A model generated the notes under the pieces. It did not search any database and was not told where the DNA came from. It saw nothing but the letters and a program-made list of their open reading frames with translations. 50,750 nucleotides of DNA from Nitrososphaerota archaeon (GTDB lineage: Archaea; Thermoproteota; Nitrososphaeria; Nitrososphaerales; Nitrosopumilaceae): positions 337,504 through 388,253 of the forward strand of contig JAGWFS010000002.1 of NCBI GenBank assembly GCA_028867785.1. The letters run 5' to 3'. Below are positions 41,501-49,751 of this stretch, piece by piece. The position numbers were made by a program, and so were the translations under genes. Position 1 is the stretch's first letter; every line of letters begins with the position of its first letter.

Positions 41501-42034
41501 ATGCGTCAGAGTGTGGAGATAAACTCGTTTTTGGTAACAAAGCTAAAAGATGACAGCCCGTTTGCAAAATACGACATTGAGGCCTCGATAGACGAGGTGG
41601 AAAACGAGGAGGGCAGCGTCAGGCTGAGATACAAGTTTGTCCTGCTCTCAAACCCGACAAATGTAAAGATAAGCATGGATGGTTTTGCAACTGTTTATGG
41701 AAATGCACAGGAAATGGCAGATCATCTTGGCAATGACGAGAAAAACATACCGCGCGTTGTAAACTCGCTGTATCAGGAGATCTTTCCATTCATATACATA
41801 ACATCAAAGACCATGCAGATACCGTGTCCTGCCTACAGGCTGGCAGACATTGCAAAAACAGGCCAGCACAGCATGACACAAGCCTTGGAGAAAGACGAAG
41901 AAAAACATGTCAAGACAGAGTTATTGAACGATATAAAAATAGCAGACGACATTACAGATACTGAAAAGCAGACTGATGGAGAGATCGAAGCTTCCCAGTC
42001 CCTAATCCAAGAGCAGAAGATACGCACGGTTTAG
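41501..42034 (+). CDS. possible SecB-like chaperone fold protein
   Basis: A 177-residue soluble acidic protein. Residues ~1-115 alternate beta strands ('SVRLRYKFVLLSNPTNVKI') and end with 'SLYQEIFPFIYITSKTMQIP' and 'CPAYRLADI'. This resembles the end of SecB ('..LFPYaRe.I......FPpl.L') and of archaeal SecB-like proteins. The C-terminal ~60 residues are a charged tail. If SecB-like, it would hold unfolded proteins for export. It is followed five bases later by two pilin-like genes, which fits such a role. The assignment is tentative. Confidence 0.5.
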   Translation: MRQSVEINSFLVTKLKDDSPFAKYDIEASIDEVENEEGSVRLRYKFVLLSNPTNVKISMDGFATVYGNAQEMADHLGNDEKNIPRVVNSLYQEIFPFIYITSKTMQIPCPAYRLADIAKTGQHSMTQALEKDEEKHVKTELLNDIKIADDITDTEKQTDGEIEASQSLIQEQKIRTV

Positions 42035-42038
42035 CAAT

Positions 42039-42560
42039 ATGTCTGACAGCACTAGATTCAACAAAAAGAATCTGACAGGGTTTAGAGTTTCCTGCAGAAG
42101 GGGTCTGGCTACTATTGTAACAACAGCGTTAATGCTGACAACTGTCGCAGTTCTCGGCAGTGCGTTAGTTGCATGGTCAAACGGCAATCTCAAGGTCTTT
42201 GAGACTGCGTTATCCACTACGGCATCAAATGATACCAACAAAATCACCGAGAGTGTGTCCATAGAAAATATCGTATTTTGTCACAGCTGCAACACTACAA
42301 ATGGCAACAACGTCATAAACGTGACCCTGACAAATACCGGAACCGTCGGGGCTACAGTAAGCCAGATTCAGGTCAATGGTACGGCCATAAAAAATTATGC
42401 CAAGAGGACTATCCTGCCCACAAATATTTTGCCGCAAAACTCGTACACTATAGCTGCGCAGCTTTCAGCAGGTACTATATGGAAGAGCAAGAGTCCTGAT
42501 ACAGTCACAGTAACTACCGCAAGAGGTTCAATATACACAACACAGGCGGCACCACCATGA
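42039..42560 (+). CDS. pilin/archaellin-like secreted protein
   Basis: A 173-residue protein with an internal class III signal: a basic N region ending 'RVSCRRG' is followed by 'LATIVTTALMLTTVAVLGSA', with likely cleavage after Gly22. The mature part is a small beta-sandwich ('VINVTLTNTGTVGATVSQIQ'), similar in style to FlaG and minor pilins. A 'CHSC' pair may make a disulphide. It overlaps the next gene by four bases. It probably forms part of a pilus or a surface structure. Confidence 0.75.
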   Translation: MSDSTRFNKKNLTGFRVSCRRGLATIVTTALMLTTVAVLGSALVAWSNGNLKVFETALSTTASNDTNKITESVSIENIVFCHSCNTTNGNNVINVTLTNTGTVGATVSQIQVNGTAIKNYAKRTILPTNILPQNSYTIAAQLSAGTIWKSKSPDTVTVTTARGSIYTTQAAPP

Positions 42561-43861
42561 GAACAAGAAGAGGAATTGCCAGCGTGGTCGGAATGGTTTT
42601 TGCCATAATTGCACTGACAACCACCATAGCATACATCTCATACAGCATGGGAATCCTGAATAACTTTAATCAATCTGTACTTGTAAAGAATCAACAACTT
42701 ACAGATGTGGACAAGGAAAAGTTCCAGATCTCAAGTGTGACTGTCCCTAACGGGAAGCTCGATGTAACAGTAGCAAATACTGGCAGCCTGCCAATCCAGT
42801 TTACAAAAATGTGGATTCAAAATACCAGTGCTACTGACTGGGCAAACAGCTATGTTCCAACAAACAATATGGTGTCACCGGGAGGAGTTTTGACAAATAT
42901 CGGCCAAAACATACCGGTAAGTATCAATCCTGCAAATTCTTACAATGTCAAGCTTGTTACATCAAGAGGAAACACACAGCAGTTCACTATGAATTCAATA
43001 GGTGCTGCACCTGTGAATATTCAATTCTATGCATTTCCATCTGCCATTCCTAGCGGATATACAACTGAGTTAGTCATGATAGTAACTAATAATCAGTCAA
43101 GCACATTAGTTAACATTACACCACAAATTTCCAAATGGACAGGTACTCCCTCACCATCTAACGCCGCATGTACCCCCAGCGTAACATCAAGTCCACCAAG
43201 TGTTAGCACTTTAGCACCAGGCAGTACTGCAGTCTTCAAGTGGGATTTGAAAATAATTGGAAATCCCAATCAATTTTGTACGTATGCAGCATCACTTCAA
43301 AATGGATTCCCAGGCAATACTGCTTCGACTACTGCTACTGTGAAATCAATAACAGCAACATCTAGTAATTGGTCTACAACATGGGGTATCCTATCCATCA
43401 ATTATACTTCTTTACAATACGCCCAGAATGGAGGATCGTCGTGGACTAATAACTGGTCAGTCCCTTGTAGTAATGGAGGCAATGGCGCATGCAAAAACAC
43501 TGATGTTTGGAGGATGTCTATTACTAACAATGATCCCACTAGATCATTTATCCTCAATGGGAATACCACGCTGATTGCTTTTAGTTCTTTCCCTGGAAGT
43601 AATACTGCAACTCAATTCTTCATCATAAATAATAATTATCCTTCAATACATCCATATCCTACAAATGGCCAAACCATTCCTGCCAATTCTACGGTAACAG
43701 TTTACTTTGGGACTAACTCAGCAGGCGGTTCTAATCCTCAATCTCTTCCCAGTACAGGACAATTTGCCGTATCGATCTTAACGTTTGGTTACTGGGATTC
43801 TATTGCGTCCAATAACTTTTTTGGACAAAATATACCATATGAAGGAATAATATCTTCTTAG
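42557..43861 (+). CDS. large pilin-like surface protein (possible pilus adhesin)
   Basis: A 434-residue protein with a short class III signal (MRTRRG) followed by 'IASVVGMVFAIIALTTTIAY'. The first mature domain resembles minor pilins ('KLDVTVANTGSLPIQFTKMW'); a further ~270 residues of Ser/Thr/Asn-rich beta structure include several Trp residues and Asn-Xaa-Thr/Ser sites. Its size and the pilin-type start suggest a tip adhesin or minor pilin. ATG overlaps the upstream pilin-like gene (ATGA), so they are co-translated. Confidence 0.75.
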   Translation: MRTRRGIASVVGMVFAIIALTTTIAYISYSMGILNNFNQSVLVKNQQLTDVDKEKFQISSVTVPNGKLDVTVANTGSLPIQFTKMWIQNTSATDWANSYVPTNNMVSPGGVLTNIGQNIPVSINPANSYNVKLVTSRGNTQQFTMNSIGAAPVNIQFYAFPSAIPSGYTTELVMIVTNNQSSTLVNITPQISKWTGTPSPSNAACTPSVTSSPPSVSTLAPGSTAVFKWDLKIIGNPNQFCTYAASLQNGFPGNTASTTATVKSITATSSNWSTTWGILSINYTSLQYAQNGGSSWTNNWSVPCSNGGNGACKNTDVWRMSITNNDPTRSFILNGNTTLIAFSSFPGSNTATQFFIINNNYPSIHPYPTNGQTIPANSTVTVYFGTNSAGGSNPQSLPSTGQFAVSILTFGYWDSIASNNFFGQNIPYEGIISS

Positions 43862-43969
43862 ATTAACAATAACGGTATAATTACATTGTGAATTTTGCAA
43901 CCTAACTAAGAATAAAGAATGCAAAGGTTAGGATGCATGAATGTAATTCCAAGTTACATACACACCTTC

Positions 43970-43979
43970 TTTATCTAAA
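43970..43979 (+). promoter_or_regulatory. TATA box of gene at 44000
   Basis: TTTATCTAAA lies 30-21 bases before ATG 44000, the spacing of a leaderless archaeal promoter. Confidence 0.5.
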
Positions 43980-43999
43980 AAAACCCATTTTTTGGTACA

Positions 44000-44494
44000 A
44001 TGACAGCGGAAGCTAACGTAGGCGACGACGATCTAGCCTCTGCAGTAAGGTCCATGGAGGAGCTAGTCGACGAGGCAGTGCAGGTCTACGAACTGGAAAA
44101 GGAAAAGTCCAACGTGACAGACGACCTGTACAACTCGCTAAAAATCATCACCGCATACCTTGGCTTTTCCATTGATTTGGATCCAAGAATCCTGAGCCTT
44201 CCAGAAAATTCCAGGGCCACGCTTACCCCAGTTCTGGATATAATCATAATAAAACCGGATTACAAATCAGAGCAAAAGAGATTTGATCAGCTTGCACTGG
44301 ACGAGGCAGCCAAGGTCCTGCAGTATGCCATACCGCAGGTAATCAGCCTGGCAAGATCAGACAGGATCGCAAAGGGCAAAAAACTGTCATTTTTGCGGGA
44401 GAGCACAAAGGCGTTAAAGCGGCTCCCCGGAACCAATGCAGAGGAGATGCTGATAGGAAACGAGTCACTTCACTTTGAAAAGGCAGGCAGCTAG
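44000..44494 (+). CDS. hypothetical acidic helical protein
   Basis: A 164-residue soluble protein, acidic at the N terminus (MTAEANVGDDDLASAV) and mostly helical, with a central hydrophobic segment 'ATLTPVLDIIIIKPDY' that looks like a buried strand. I recognise no family. It has a well-placed TATA box and is followed after two bases by the gene at 44497, so the pair forms an operon. No membrane segment or catalytic motif is seen. Confidence 0.7.
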   Translation: MTAEANVGDDDLASAVRSMEELVDEAVQVYELEKEKSNVTDDLYNSLKIITAYLGFSIDLDPRILSLPENSRATLTPVLDIIIIKPDYKSEQKRFDQLALDEAAKVLQYAIPQVISLARSDRIAKGKKLSFLRESTKALKRLPGTNAEEMLIGNESLHFEKAGS

Positions 44495-44496
44495 AC

Positions 44497-45033
44497 ATGG
44501 AAGAAGGAAAATTAATGTCATTTAGTAACATTGTGACGTTCAAGTCAGCACTAGAAAAGGATCTGGAGGAACTAAAACAGAGATCAGAGGCATATTCCAA
44601 TACAATCGGGGAAAAACTTAGAACAAACGAATCATCTAACGAATCAGATCTTTCCGACCTTAGAGAAAAGATTGCAGAGCCTGCAGACCCCAAGAAAAAA
44701 AAGTCGGTAAAAAAGAAGGACCAGAAAGACAGCTGGCACGACATGGGCGGAGTCTTCATCTATGACGGAATCGGGCTGAGGGGAGAACTCGAGATTTGCT
44801 TCAAGGCCCTGGAAGACGCAAAATCACGAATGGAAAAACTGCAAAAGATCAAAGATTCGGTAGACGGCCTTGTTTCAAGAGGAGTCAAAAAAGACCTTGG
44901 CTGCACGGCTTTTCTTGGCCGCGACTTGCTCCTGGACATGGCATTTACAAAACCGTCGTCCCCACACACCAAGTTCGCATACAGGTCCGTGTTCAAAACC
45001 GGCATAGAACACCCAAGTGAGATCAGAATTTGA
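44497..45033 (+). CDS. hypothetical protein with coiled coil and Lys-rich linker
   Basis: A 178-residue protein. The N-terminal ~60 residues are a coiled coil ('LEKDLEELKQRSEAYSN'), followed by a basic linker ('DPKKKKSVKKKDQKD') and a folded C-terminal domain with 'DMGGVFIYDGIGLRGELEIC' and 'KDLGCTAFLGRDLLLDMAFT'. Not recognised. It is co-transcribed with the gene at 44000. ATG 44497 follows the previous stop; ATG 44515 is an alternative start. Confidence 0.7.
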   Translation: MEEGKLMSFSNIVTFKSALEKDLEELKQRSEAYSNTIGEKLRTNESSNESDLSDLREKIAEPADPKKKKSVKKKDQKDSWHDMGGVFIYDGIGLRGELEICFKALEDAKSRMEKLQKIKDSVDGLVSRGVKKDLGCTAFLGRDLLLDMAFTKPSSPHTKFAYRSVFKTGIEHPSEIRI

Positions 45034-45150
45034 TTTTGTGTACAGATTGTTTTATGGCTTGTACCATAAGCTGGTTTTCACCATACCGAGATACACAATA
45101 GCACCAAGACTGATTGTTACAATGGAGGGACATCCTGCTGGAGGGACAGT

Positions 45151-45978
45151 GTGAAAAGACGTTCATCTGCGGAACAATGTGTAATTTTGTATTACAAACA
45201 AGTTGATATTAATTTTCTTCCAGTCGATCATATAATGAGACTCGGGTGGACAGTTGGAGGCGCCATACTTGCAATTTTTTCAGTTACATCATATTTTTAT
45301 GCACCAGGTTTTCTGTCCCAATCGGCACACAGTTTCGTCTCCTCTATGACAGGTGGCAATTCCCTAAGTAGCGTGACAATGCTGCACCAGATGGGGTATC
45401 CGCATCTCAGTGTCATAATATCTGCCAGCCAGTATCTGCTGATAGGGCTGGCCTTGACTGGAACCGGCTTTGCAGGATTTGGATTGGTGGCAAAAAAGGT
45501 TTCAAAACCAGTGATCTTAAAAGTGGTTGCAGACCAATCAGCGGATGAGTTAGGCCCACACCAGAAAAACACAGAGATAAAAAAGACAGAGACGGTCCAA
45601 GACGACAAACAAGTGCCTTCTGAAATGGTAAATAACGTTCTTACAAAACTAGAGACCCAGCTTAGAGACATCAAGACAGGCTATGAAAGCCACAGGCAGA
45701 CAATCGAGGATGAAAAAAAGAGCCTTGAACAAAAAGAGAGAGAACGCATGGCAAAGATCATAACTGCCGGCGAGGTCTTGATAAAAGAGATCACTCCCGA
45801 TAGATTCGAGGAGAGGGCGAGGTACTACATCGGATTGAAAAACGATGAGACTGGACAACCAATAGATCTGTCACTGCTTGCAGAAAAATTTGAAAAAATG
45901 AAAAAGATGCTGGACTCCAAGGGAAAATGTGAGCTTACTCAAAACGAGTATGACAGTTTCAAAAGATTCCTAGATTGA
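45151..45978 (+). CDS. membrane protein with C-terminal coiled coil, unknown
   Basis: A 275-residue protein. Two transmembrane helices (about residues 32-50 and 88-112) flank a ~40-residue external loop. The cytoplasmic part has a coiled coil ('LETQLRDIKTGYESHRQTIE') and a small helical end ('ARYYIGLKNDETGQPIDLSL'). Two starts compete. GTG 45151 has a strong GGAGGG five bases ahead. ATG 45235 (MRLGWTVGG) begins right before the first membrane helix and has a TATA-like GATATTAAT about 27 bases upstream. Both could be used. The family is not recognised. Confidence 0.65.
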   Translation: MKRRSSAEQCVILYYKQVDINFLPVDHIMRLGWTVGGAILAIFSVTSYFYAPGFLSQSAHSFVSSMTGGNSLSSVTMLHQMGYPHLSVIISASQYLLIGLALTGTGFAGFGLVAKKVSKPVILKVVADQSADELGPHQKNTEIKKTETVQDDKQVPSEMVNNVLTKLETQLRDIKTGYESHRQTIEDEKKSLEQKERERMAKIITAGEVLIKEITPDRFEERARYYIGLKNDETGQPIDLSLLAEKFEKMKKMLDSKGKCELTQNEYDSFKRFLD

Positions 45979-46355
45979 ATGTTTTAGGAAAATTTCAGGT
46001 TAACAAAATCCATAACTGTTTTCCAAAAAAGGAGAATTATTTATCAAAATCAGATCAGGAACCATTCTCATTTCCACTAGTGGCAGATGGTATTTTTATA
46101 CATCACAGAGTGTATTACACCAGTAGAGAAATGGTCCGCGAACTTGCACTCAACCACAAAGGCATCACGTTTTCTGAGGCATTCACAGAATATCTTTCAG
46201 ACATAACACTTGAAGTCGAGGCAATCAAGCTGCGCTCCCTGAAAAGCGACATAAAGGGCATAAACGAGCACCTGGCCAGAATTGAAAACACCTTGTGGGA
46301 TATTGCCAATGCCAAGCTGGCGCTGGCCGAAAGAATCAATCGCACCTCAGATTAG
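45975..46355 (+). CDS. small helical protein, start uncertain
   Basis: The frame is open from TTG 45975, overlapping the previous gene, to 46355. The convincing protein-like part begins at or before ATG 46131: 'ALNHKGITFSEAFTEYLSDI', then a heptad-like segment 'LKSDIKGINEHLARIENTLW'. TTTTTATA at 46093-46100 could be a TATA box for the shorter form. No family recognised; the coiled-coil part suggests oligomerisation. Confidence 0.5.
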   Translation: MNVLGKFQVNKIHNCFPKKENYLSKSDQEPFSFPLVADGIFIHHRVYYTSREMVRELALNHKGITFSEAFTEYLSDITLEVEAIKLRSLKSDIKGINEHLARIENTLWDIANAKLALAERINRTSD

Positions 46356-46442
46356 GGCTGCAATGGATTCCAGTCAACATTTCTGGCAGACGCATAAAGA
46401 TGGAATGTGAGATTTTGTCTAGAACGCGGCAGCAGAGTGGTC

Positions 46443-46805
46443 CTAATCAATCTCCAGAACATCTTTTTTCATCCTATTCTTAATTTGTTGATAAAACTGC
46501 GGAATCGTTTTTGCCACAACTCCAATAATGTCATGGTGTCTGGTCCAGACTATCTTATCCACGATTACTCTACTTTCGTTAATTCTTTCCAATGATCCGC
46601 TCAGCAGGTTCTTGGTTTCTATTTTCAACACATACGGACTTGTAGGATTTGTTGTTATTGCAAGACAGAGACATCCAATAGTGTTCTGATGTAGCAAATT
46701 TTTGGAGATTACGAGCCAAGGACGAGGTTTAATTTCCTGCCCTTCTATGATTTGCTGGGCAATCTTGACAATATCGCCAGGTTGCAGACTAGCTGGATTT
46801 TTCAT
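46443..46805 (-). CDS. PemK/MazF-family toxin-like protein
   Basis: A 120-residue protein with the layout of PemK/MazF endoribonucleases: 'LQPGDIVKIAQQI' at the start, 'KPRPWLVISKNLLHQ', the strand 'IGCLCLAITTNPTS', and 'SRVIVDKIVWTRHHDIIGVV' near the end. These toxins cut mRNA and are held inactive by a cognate antitoxin. A short frame ending inside its first codons (46789-46920) is the natural antitoxin candidate. The catalytic Arg ('PRPWLVIS' region) and Ser/Thr ('ITTNP') positions are present. Confidence 0.78.
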   Translation of the reverse strand: MKNPASLQPGDIVKIAQQIIEGQEIKPRPWLVISKNLLHQNTIGCLCLAITTNPTSPYVLKIETKNLLSGSLERINESRVIVDKIVWTRHHDIIGVVAKTIPQFYQQIKNRMKKDVLEID

Positions 46806-46920
46806 TCGTTTCGTTATCAGAAATCTCTTTCATAACTCTTTTTGATAGAAGTTCTATATCCCTCTCAGCAGGGTCTTCTACCTGATCTCTTTCTTTCTTG
46901 GACTTTACTGCTCGTTGCAC
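46789..46920 (-). CDS. candidate short antitoxin partner of the PemK-like toxin
   Basis: A 43-residue frame (GTG 46920 to TAG 46789) overlapping the toxin start by 17 bases. The same frame continues upstream as 'NRQNLSQYVQRAVKSKKERD', which resembles the second helix of ribbon-helix-helix antitoxins, but no standard start codon exists there and a TAA closes the frame. So the DNA-binding strand is missing or the start is unusual. The acidic/basic remainder ('ERDIELLSKRVMKEISDNE') would be the toxin-binding tail. Confidence 0.45.
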   Translation of the reverse strand: MQRAVKSKKERDQVEDPAERDIELLSKRVMKEISDNETNEKSS

Positions 46921-47240
46921 GTATTGTGATAGGTTTTGTCGGTTATTAATGATACGCTCCGTGCCAATTTACCACACAGGATTCTCTGAGATACTCTTTT
47001 TGATCCAAGTCCTTTTCGTACTCCCGCTCGATATAAAACCTGTACAGATACTTGACACAAGGAAATACCCTGAATTTTCAAGCATGCCACAAAAATATCT
47101 TTTGATGTTTTAGAGTTACATCGATCACAAGTGTAAGTTGCAGATACAACAGTGTATCAGATCTCAGATATCATGCAACCAGATACAAACGCAGGCAAGT
47201 GCTGCTCATTTGTTTTAAATTTTTCTGAGAACTCTTACTG
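46921..47240. other. intergenic region, no firm gene
   Basis: About 320 bases upstream of the TrmB gene. It contains a start-less open stretch on the minus strand (ending at TAA 46946-46948) and a TATA-like GTTTTAAATT near 47212-47221. I see no RNA gene. Confidence 0.4.
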
Positions 47241-47288
47241 ATGAATACATCCCGTTGGTTATATTGCAGTATCAGATCCACTCTCTAG
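47241..47288 (+). other. possible 15-codon leader ORF before the TrmB gene
   Basis: ATG 47241 lies ~25 bases after the TATA-like GTTTTAAATT and reads MNTSRWLYCSIRSTL, stopping with TAG exactly one codon before the TrmB TTG at 47289. It could be a leaderless regulatory peptide or coincidence. Confidence 0.3.
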
Positions 47289-48140
47289 TTGCAGGACCAA
47301 GAAATAACACCAGTCTTTCTCTCGGATTCCGAATCCAGACTATATCCGTACAAAGTAAAGATGGAGCAGATAAAAGCAGAGCTTCTAAAGTTCGGTCTAA
47401 GTCAGAACCAGGCCAAGGTATTCATCTATCTTGGCAAGTATGGCCCAAGGAGTGCCCCGGAGGTATCAAAGGCACTTGACATACCAAGAACCGAGACGTA
47501 TTTCATCATCAATACGTTACAAAACAAGGGGATTGTGACTGCAGAGTTTTCCACGCCCGTACGATATTCGACGCTGCCAATAGGCGATGCGATTGTAACG
47601 CTGGTAAAATCCGAACAGGAAAAGGTAAAGATCCTGGCAATGCAAGAACAGGAACTCACTGAATTGTGGAACGGCATTCCGGCTTTCATAGTGGAGACAA
47701 GCGAGACAAGAAAGGAAAAGATGCAGATGCTCCAGGGTACGCCACAAATCAACAACAAGATCAAAAATATCATAGGCCAGACGCGGGAAGAGATACTTCT
47801 TTTTTGCACCGAAAAAGACTTGGCAAGATTTTATCATGCTGATTTTCTTGAATTGCTATCAAGCTCGACTGCAGACTTTAAGATCATAGTTTCACCTACT
47901 CAGAGAATGCCAGAGCATGCCAAGGAGATAGACAAAAACAAGATAAGAGCAATGCCTGGCGGCAGATGGGGGAACCTGTGTTTTTTGGTTCGAGACTCTG
48001 ACGAGGTCCTGTTCTTCCTCAGAAACTCCGATCATCCGTCACACAACGTCTTTGCCATGTGGGCAGACTCGTCTTCGTTGATTGCCTCCATGCACATGCT
48101 GTTTGAGCTCTGCTGGACGAATTCAGAAAGCATGTACTAA
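47289..48140 (+). CDS. TrmB-family transcription regulator (second copy)
   Basis: A 283-residue paralogue of the regulator at 30603. The winged helix contains 'LLKFGLSQNQAKVFIYLGKY' and 'APEVSKALDIPRTETYFIIN', followed by 'LQNKGIVTAEFSTPVRYSTL'. The effector-like domain retains 'TEKDLARFYHADFLELLSSS' and 'NVFAMWADSSSLIASMHMLF'. The start may be TTG 47289, directly after a 15-codon ORF, or ATG 47361 (MEQIKAELLKFG), which begins the conserved domain. The ligand is unknown. Confidence 0.87.
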   Translation: MQDQEITPVFLSDSESRLYPYKVKMEQIKAELLKFGLSQNQAKVFIYLGKYGPRSAPEVSKALDIPRTETYFIINTLQNKGIVTAEFSTPVRYSTLPIGDAIVTLVKSEQEKVKILAMQEQELTELWNGIPAFIVETSETRKEKMQMLQGTPQINNKIKNIIGQTREEILLFCTEKDLARFYHADFLELLSSSTADFKIIVSPTQRMPEHAKEIDKNKIRAMPGGRWGNLCFLVRDSDEVLFFLRNSDHPSHNVFAMWADSSSLIASMHMLFELCWTNSESMY

Positions 48141-48337
48141 CCCCATTGACATATCAAACGTTCATACTTTTTTGGTTTCAAGATAAGTACAGCAGAGCGT
48201 AACTTTGATAATTAGGAATGGTAACAAGACAACAAAGTAATTCCATCCTGTCCCTTTGAAAGCCTGGTTCTACTGTGTAACTTGCATCAAGTTTTTACAA
48301 CTTGCATAAGATTTCTCAATGTAAGATATCCCATGTT

Positions 48338-49540
48338 TTAGACCATATTCAGCCTCAGATACTCTCGAACAATCTTGTCACGTATACTGTATGCAGTACC
48401 TTCCTTGACAGCGAGATCGGTCTTGACAAGCTCGTTCATGTATGGCACTACAGACGTGGTTGAGATGCCAAGTGCTTTTCCAATCTCAGAATATGACAGC
48501 CCCGTCTGTGATAAGGCGAGTTTTATCAGAATTGCTTTTAGCATCGGTCCTCCCTGCGCTGTTGCAATGTCTTCTGCAAGCACATACTCGGCATAGAGTC
48601 GCAGACTGCCCACAGACGATGTTATCAGGTCTTGGAATACAGACGAGATCTTCTTTTTTGGCTCCCATCCTTCTGCAAGTGCCATCAGGTAATATGGCTG
48701 CCCTCCCACCAGATCATATGCGCTGGATGCAGTCTTGTTGTCCTGTCTTTGTCCCTTTGCGTCAAGATATGCGTTGAACAGTATCATAGAATTTTTCTTG
48801 TCCATCTCTCCAACACCGATTTGTGTAAAATGCTGGAACAGTGAAGACTTGCCGCCTGACAGTATGGAACGAAGAAGATGCACGTGTGAACCGCATACAA
48901 TGTAAGATACGCTGTCCCCTCGTTCCTGAATCACGCTTCGAAACAAGTCGAGTATGTTCTTGAGTCCTCGGTAGCGATGAAGGTTGACAATGTCTTGGAA
49001 CTCATCCAGAATCATTACAAACCTGATGCCATTTTTTTCTGCAAGTGCGTTTGCAGTCTTGAAGACGGCAAGAAACATGTGCATGTAATCAATGTCTTTT
49101 TCCGCAAACTCTAGCTTTGGCATTATGCCAATATCTCCAGACGGCGAGTTTGTAATCTCCATTCCAATCCCTTTGATCCTCTTTGAAGAAAGTGCCTCGG
49201 CTATCTTTCCTACGGGGTCAAGTGACCAGGTCTTTGCCTTTATTCTTTCCAGCCTTCCCAGTTTTTTCAAATACGCGTTAAAGATGGCTGCTTGCAGGTT
49301 GACCAGAAATGATTTCGGATCTCCAAGATATTTTTTGACGTCAAAGTATACGACAACTGTCTTGTCACCCTTTGACAAGATATGGGCTGCCTTGGTGAGA
49401 ATCGATGATTTCCCAATTCTTCGGTATCCGATTACTGCTAGGTTGTAGTTTATCCTTGACCTCATCTTGGAAACTATGGCGTTTACCTCGCTGTCCCTGT
49501 CCACCAGTTCATCTGGTGAGGCCGGTTTTCCTATCTGCAT
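48338..49540 (-). CDS. archaeal AAA ATPase with C-terminal winged helix
   Basis: A ~400-residue member of the archaeal ATPase (ATPase_2) family. Walker A 'VIGYRRIGKSSILTKAA' and Walker B 'RFVMILDEFQDIV' are intact; 'SYIVCGSHVHLLRSIL' matches the sensor strand, and 'GQPYYLMALAEGW' is typical of the lid. The C-terminal ~70 residues form a winged helix ('SQTGLSYSEIGKALGISTTS'). These ATPases are often linked to mobile or stress loci; the function is unclear. ATG 49540 is chosen over TTG 49546. Its promoter is covered by tandem palindromic repeats, suggesting autoregulation through the winged helix. Confidence 0.85.
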   Translation of the reverse strand: MQIGKPASPDELVDRDSEVNAIVSKMRSRINYNLAVIGYRRIGKSSILTKAAHILSKGDKTVVVYFDVKKYLGDPKSFLVNLQAAIFNAYLKKLGRLERIKAKTWSLDPVGKIAEALSSKRIKGIGMEITNSPSGDIGIMPKLEFAEKDIDYMHMFLAVFKTANALAEKNGIRFVMILDEFQDIVNLHRYRGLKNILDLFRSVIQERGDSVSYIVCGSHVHLLRSILSGGKSSLFQHFTQIGVGEMDKKNSMILFNAYLDAKGQRQDNKTASSAYDLVGGQPYYLMALAEGWEPKKKISSVFQDLITSSVGSLRLYAEYVLAEDIATAQGGPMLKAILIKLALSQTGLSYSEIGKALGISTTSVVPYMNELVKTDLAVKEGTAYSIRDKIVREYLRLNMV

Positions 49541-49550
49541 GTGCAAACAT

Positions 49551-49580
49551 ATAAGATTTCTTATATATAAGATTTCTTAT
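49551..49580 (-). promoter_or_regulatory. tandem palindromic repeats overlapping the TATA box of the AAA ATPase gene
   Basis: ATAAGATTTCTTAT occurs at 49551-49564 and again at 49567-49580, a 16-base period. Each copy is an inverted repeat (ATAAG/CTTAT). The TATATA between the copies is centred about 26 bases upstream of ATG 49540, where a TATA box should be. This has the form of an operator blocking or recruiting at the promoter. Confidence 0.6.
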
Positions 49581-49751
49581 ATGATATGACAAATCGTCAA
49601 TAGTTTCTACACATGGCATTTTGAAAAACGACAGACATTCCAGGATCCACACCGCCCCCCACGCAAGGAAACGCATTACGATACATGATCGGCATGAAAA
49701 AACTCTGCATGCATTCCAGTATATTCACGAACTACAAAATGGCCATGTCAA

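Noticed and set aside
42471-42484. Another copy of the promoter-like GGTACTATATGGAA
   Set aside because: It lies inside the coding sequence of the pilin-like protein, in a normal reading context, so it is most likely chance.
46946-47075. Start-less minus-strand stretch reading 'YLYRFYIEREYEKDLDQKEY'
   Set aside because: Protein-like in appearance but bounded by stops with no start codon; at most a gene remnant.
46905-47090. 61-codon minus-strand frame upstream of the toxin as antitoxin
   Set aside because: Its peptide is Cys/Arg-rich with no antitoxin pattern; the frame with RHH-like residues is a different one.
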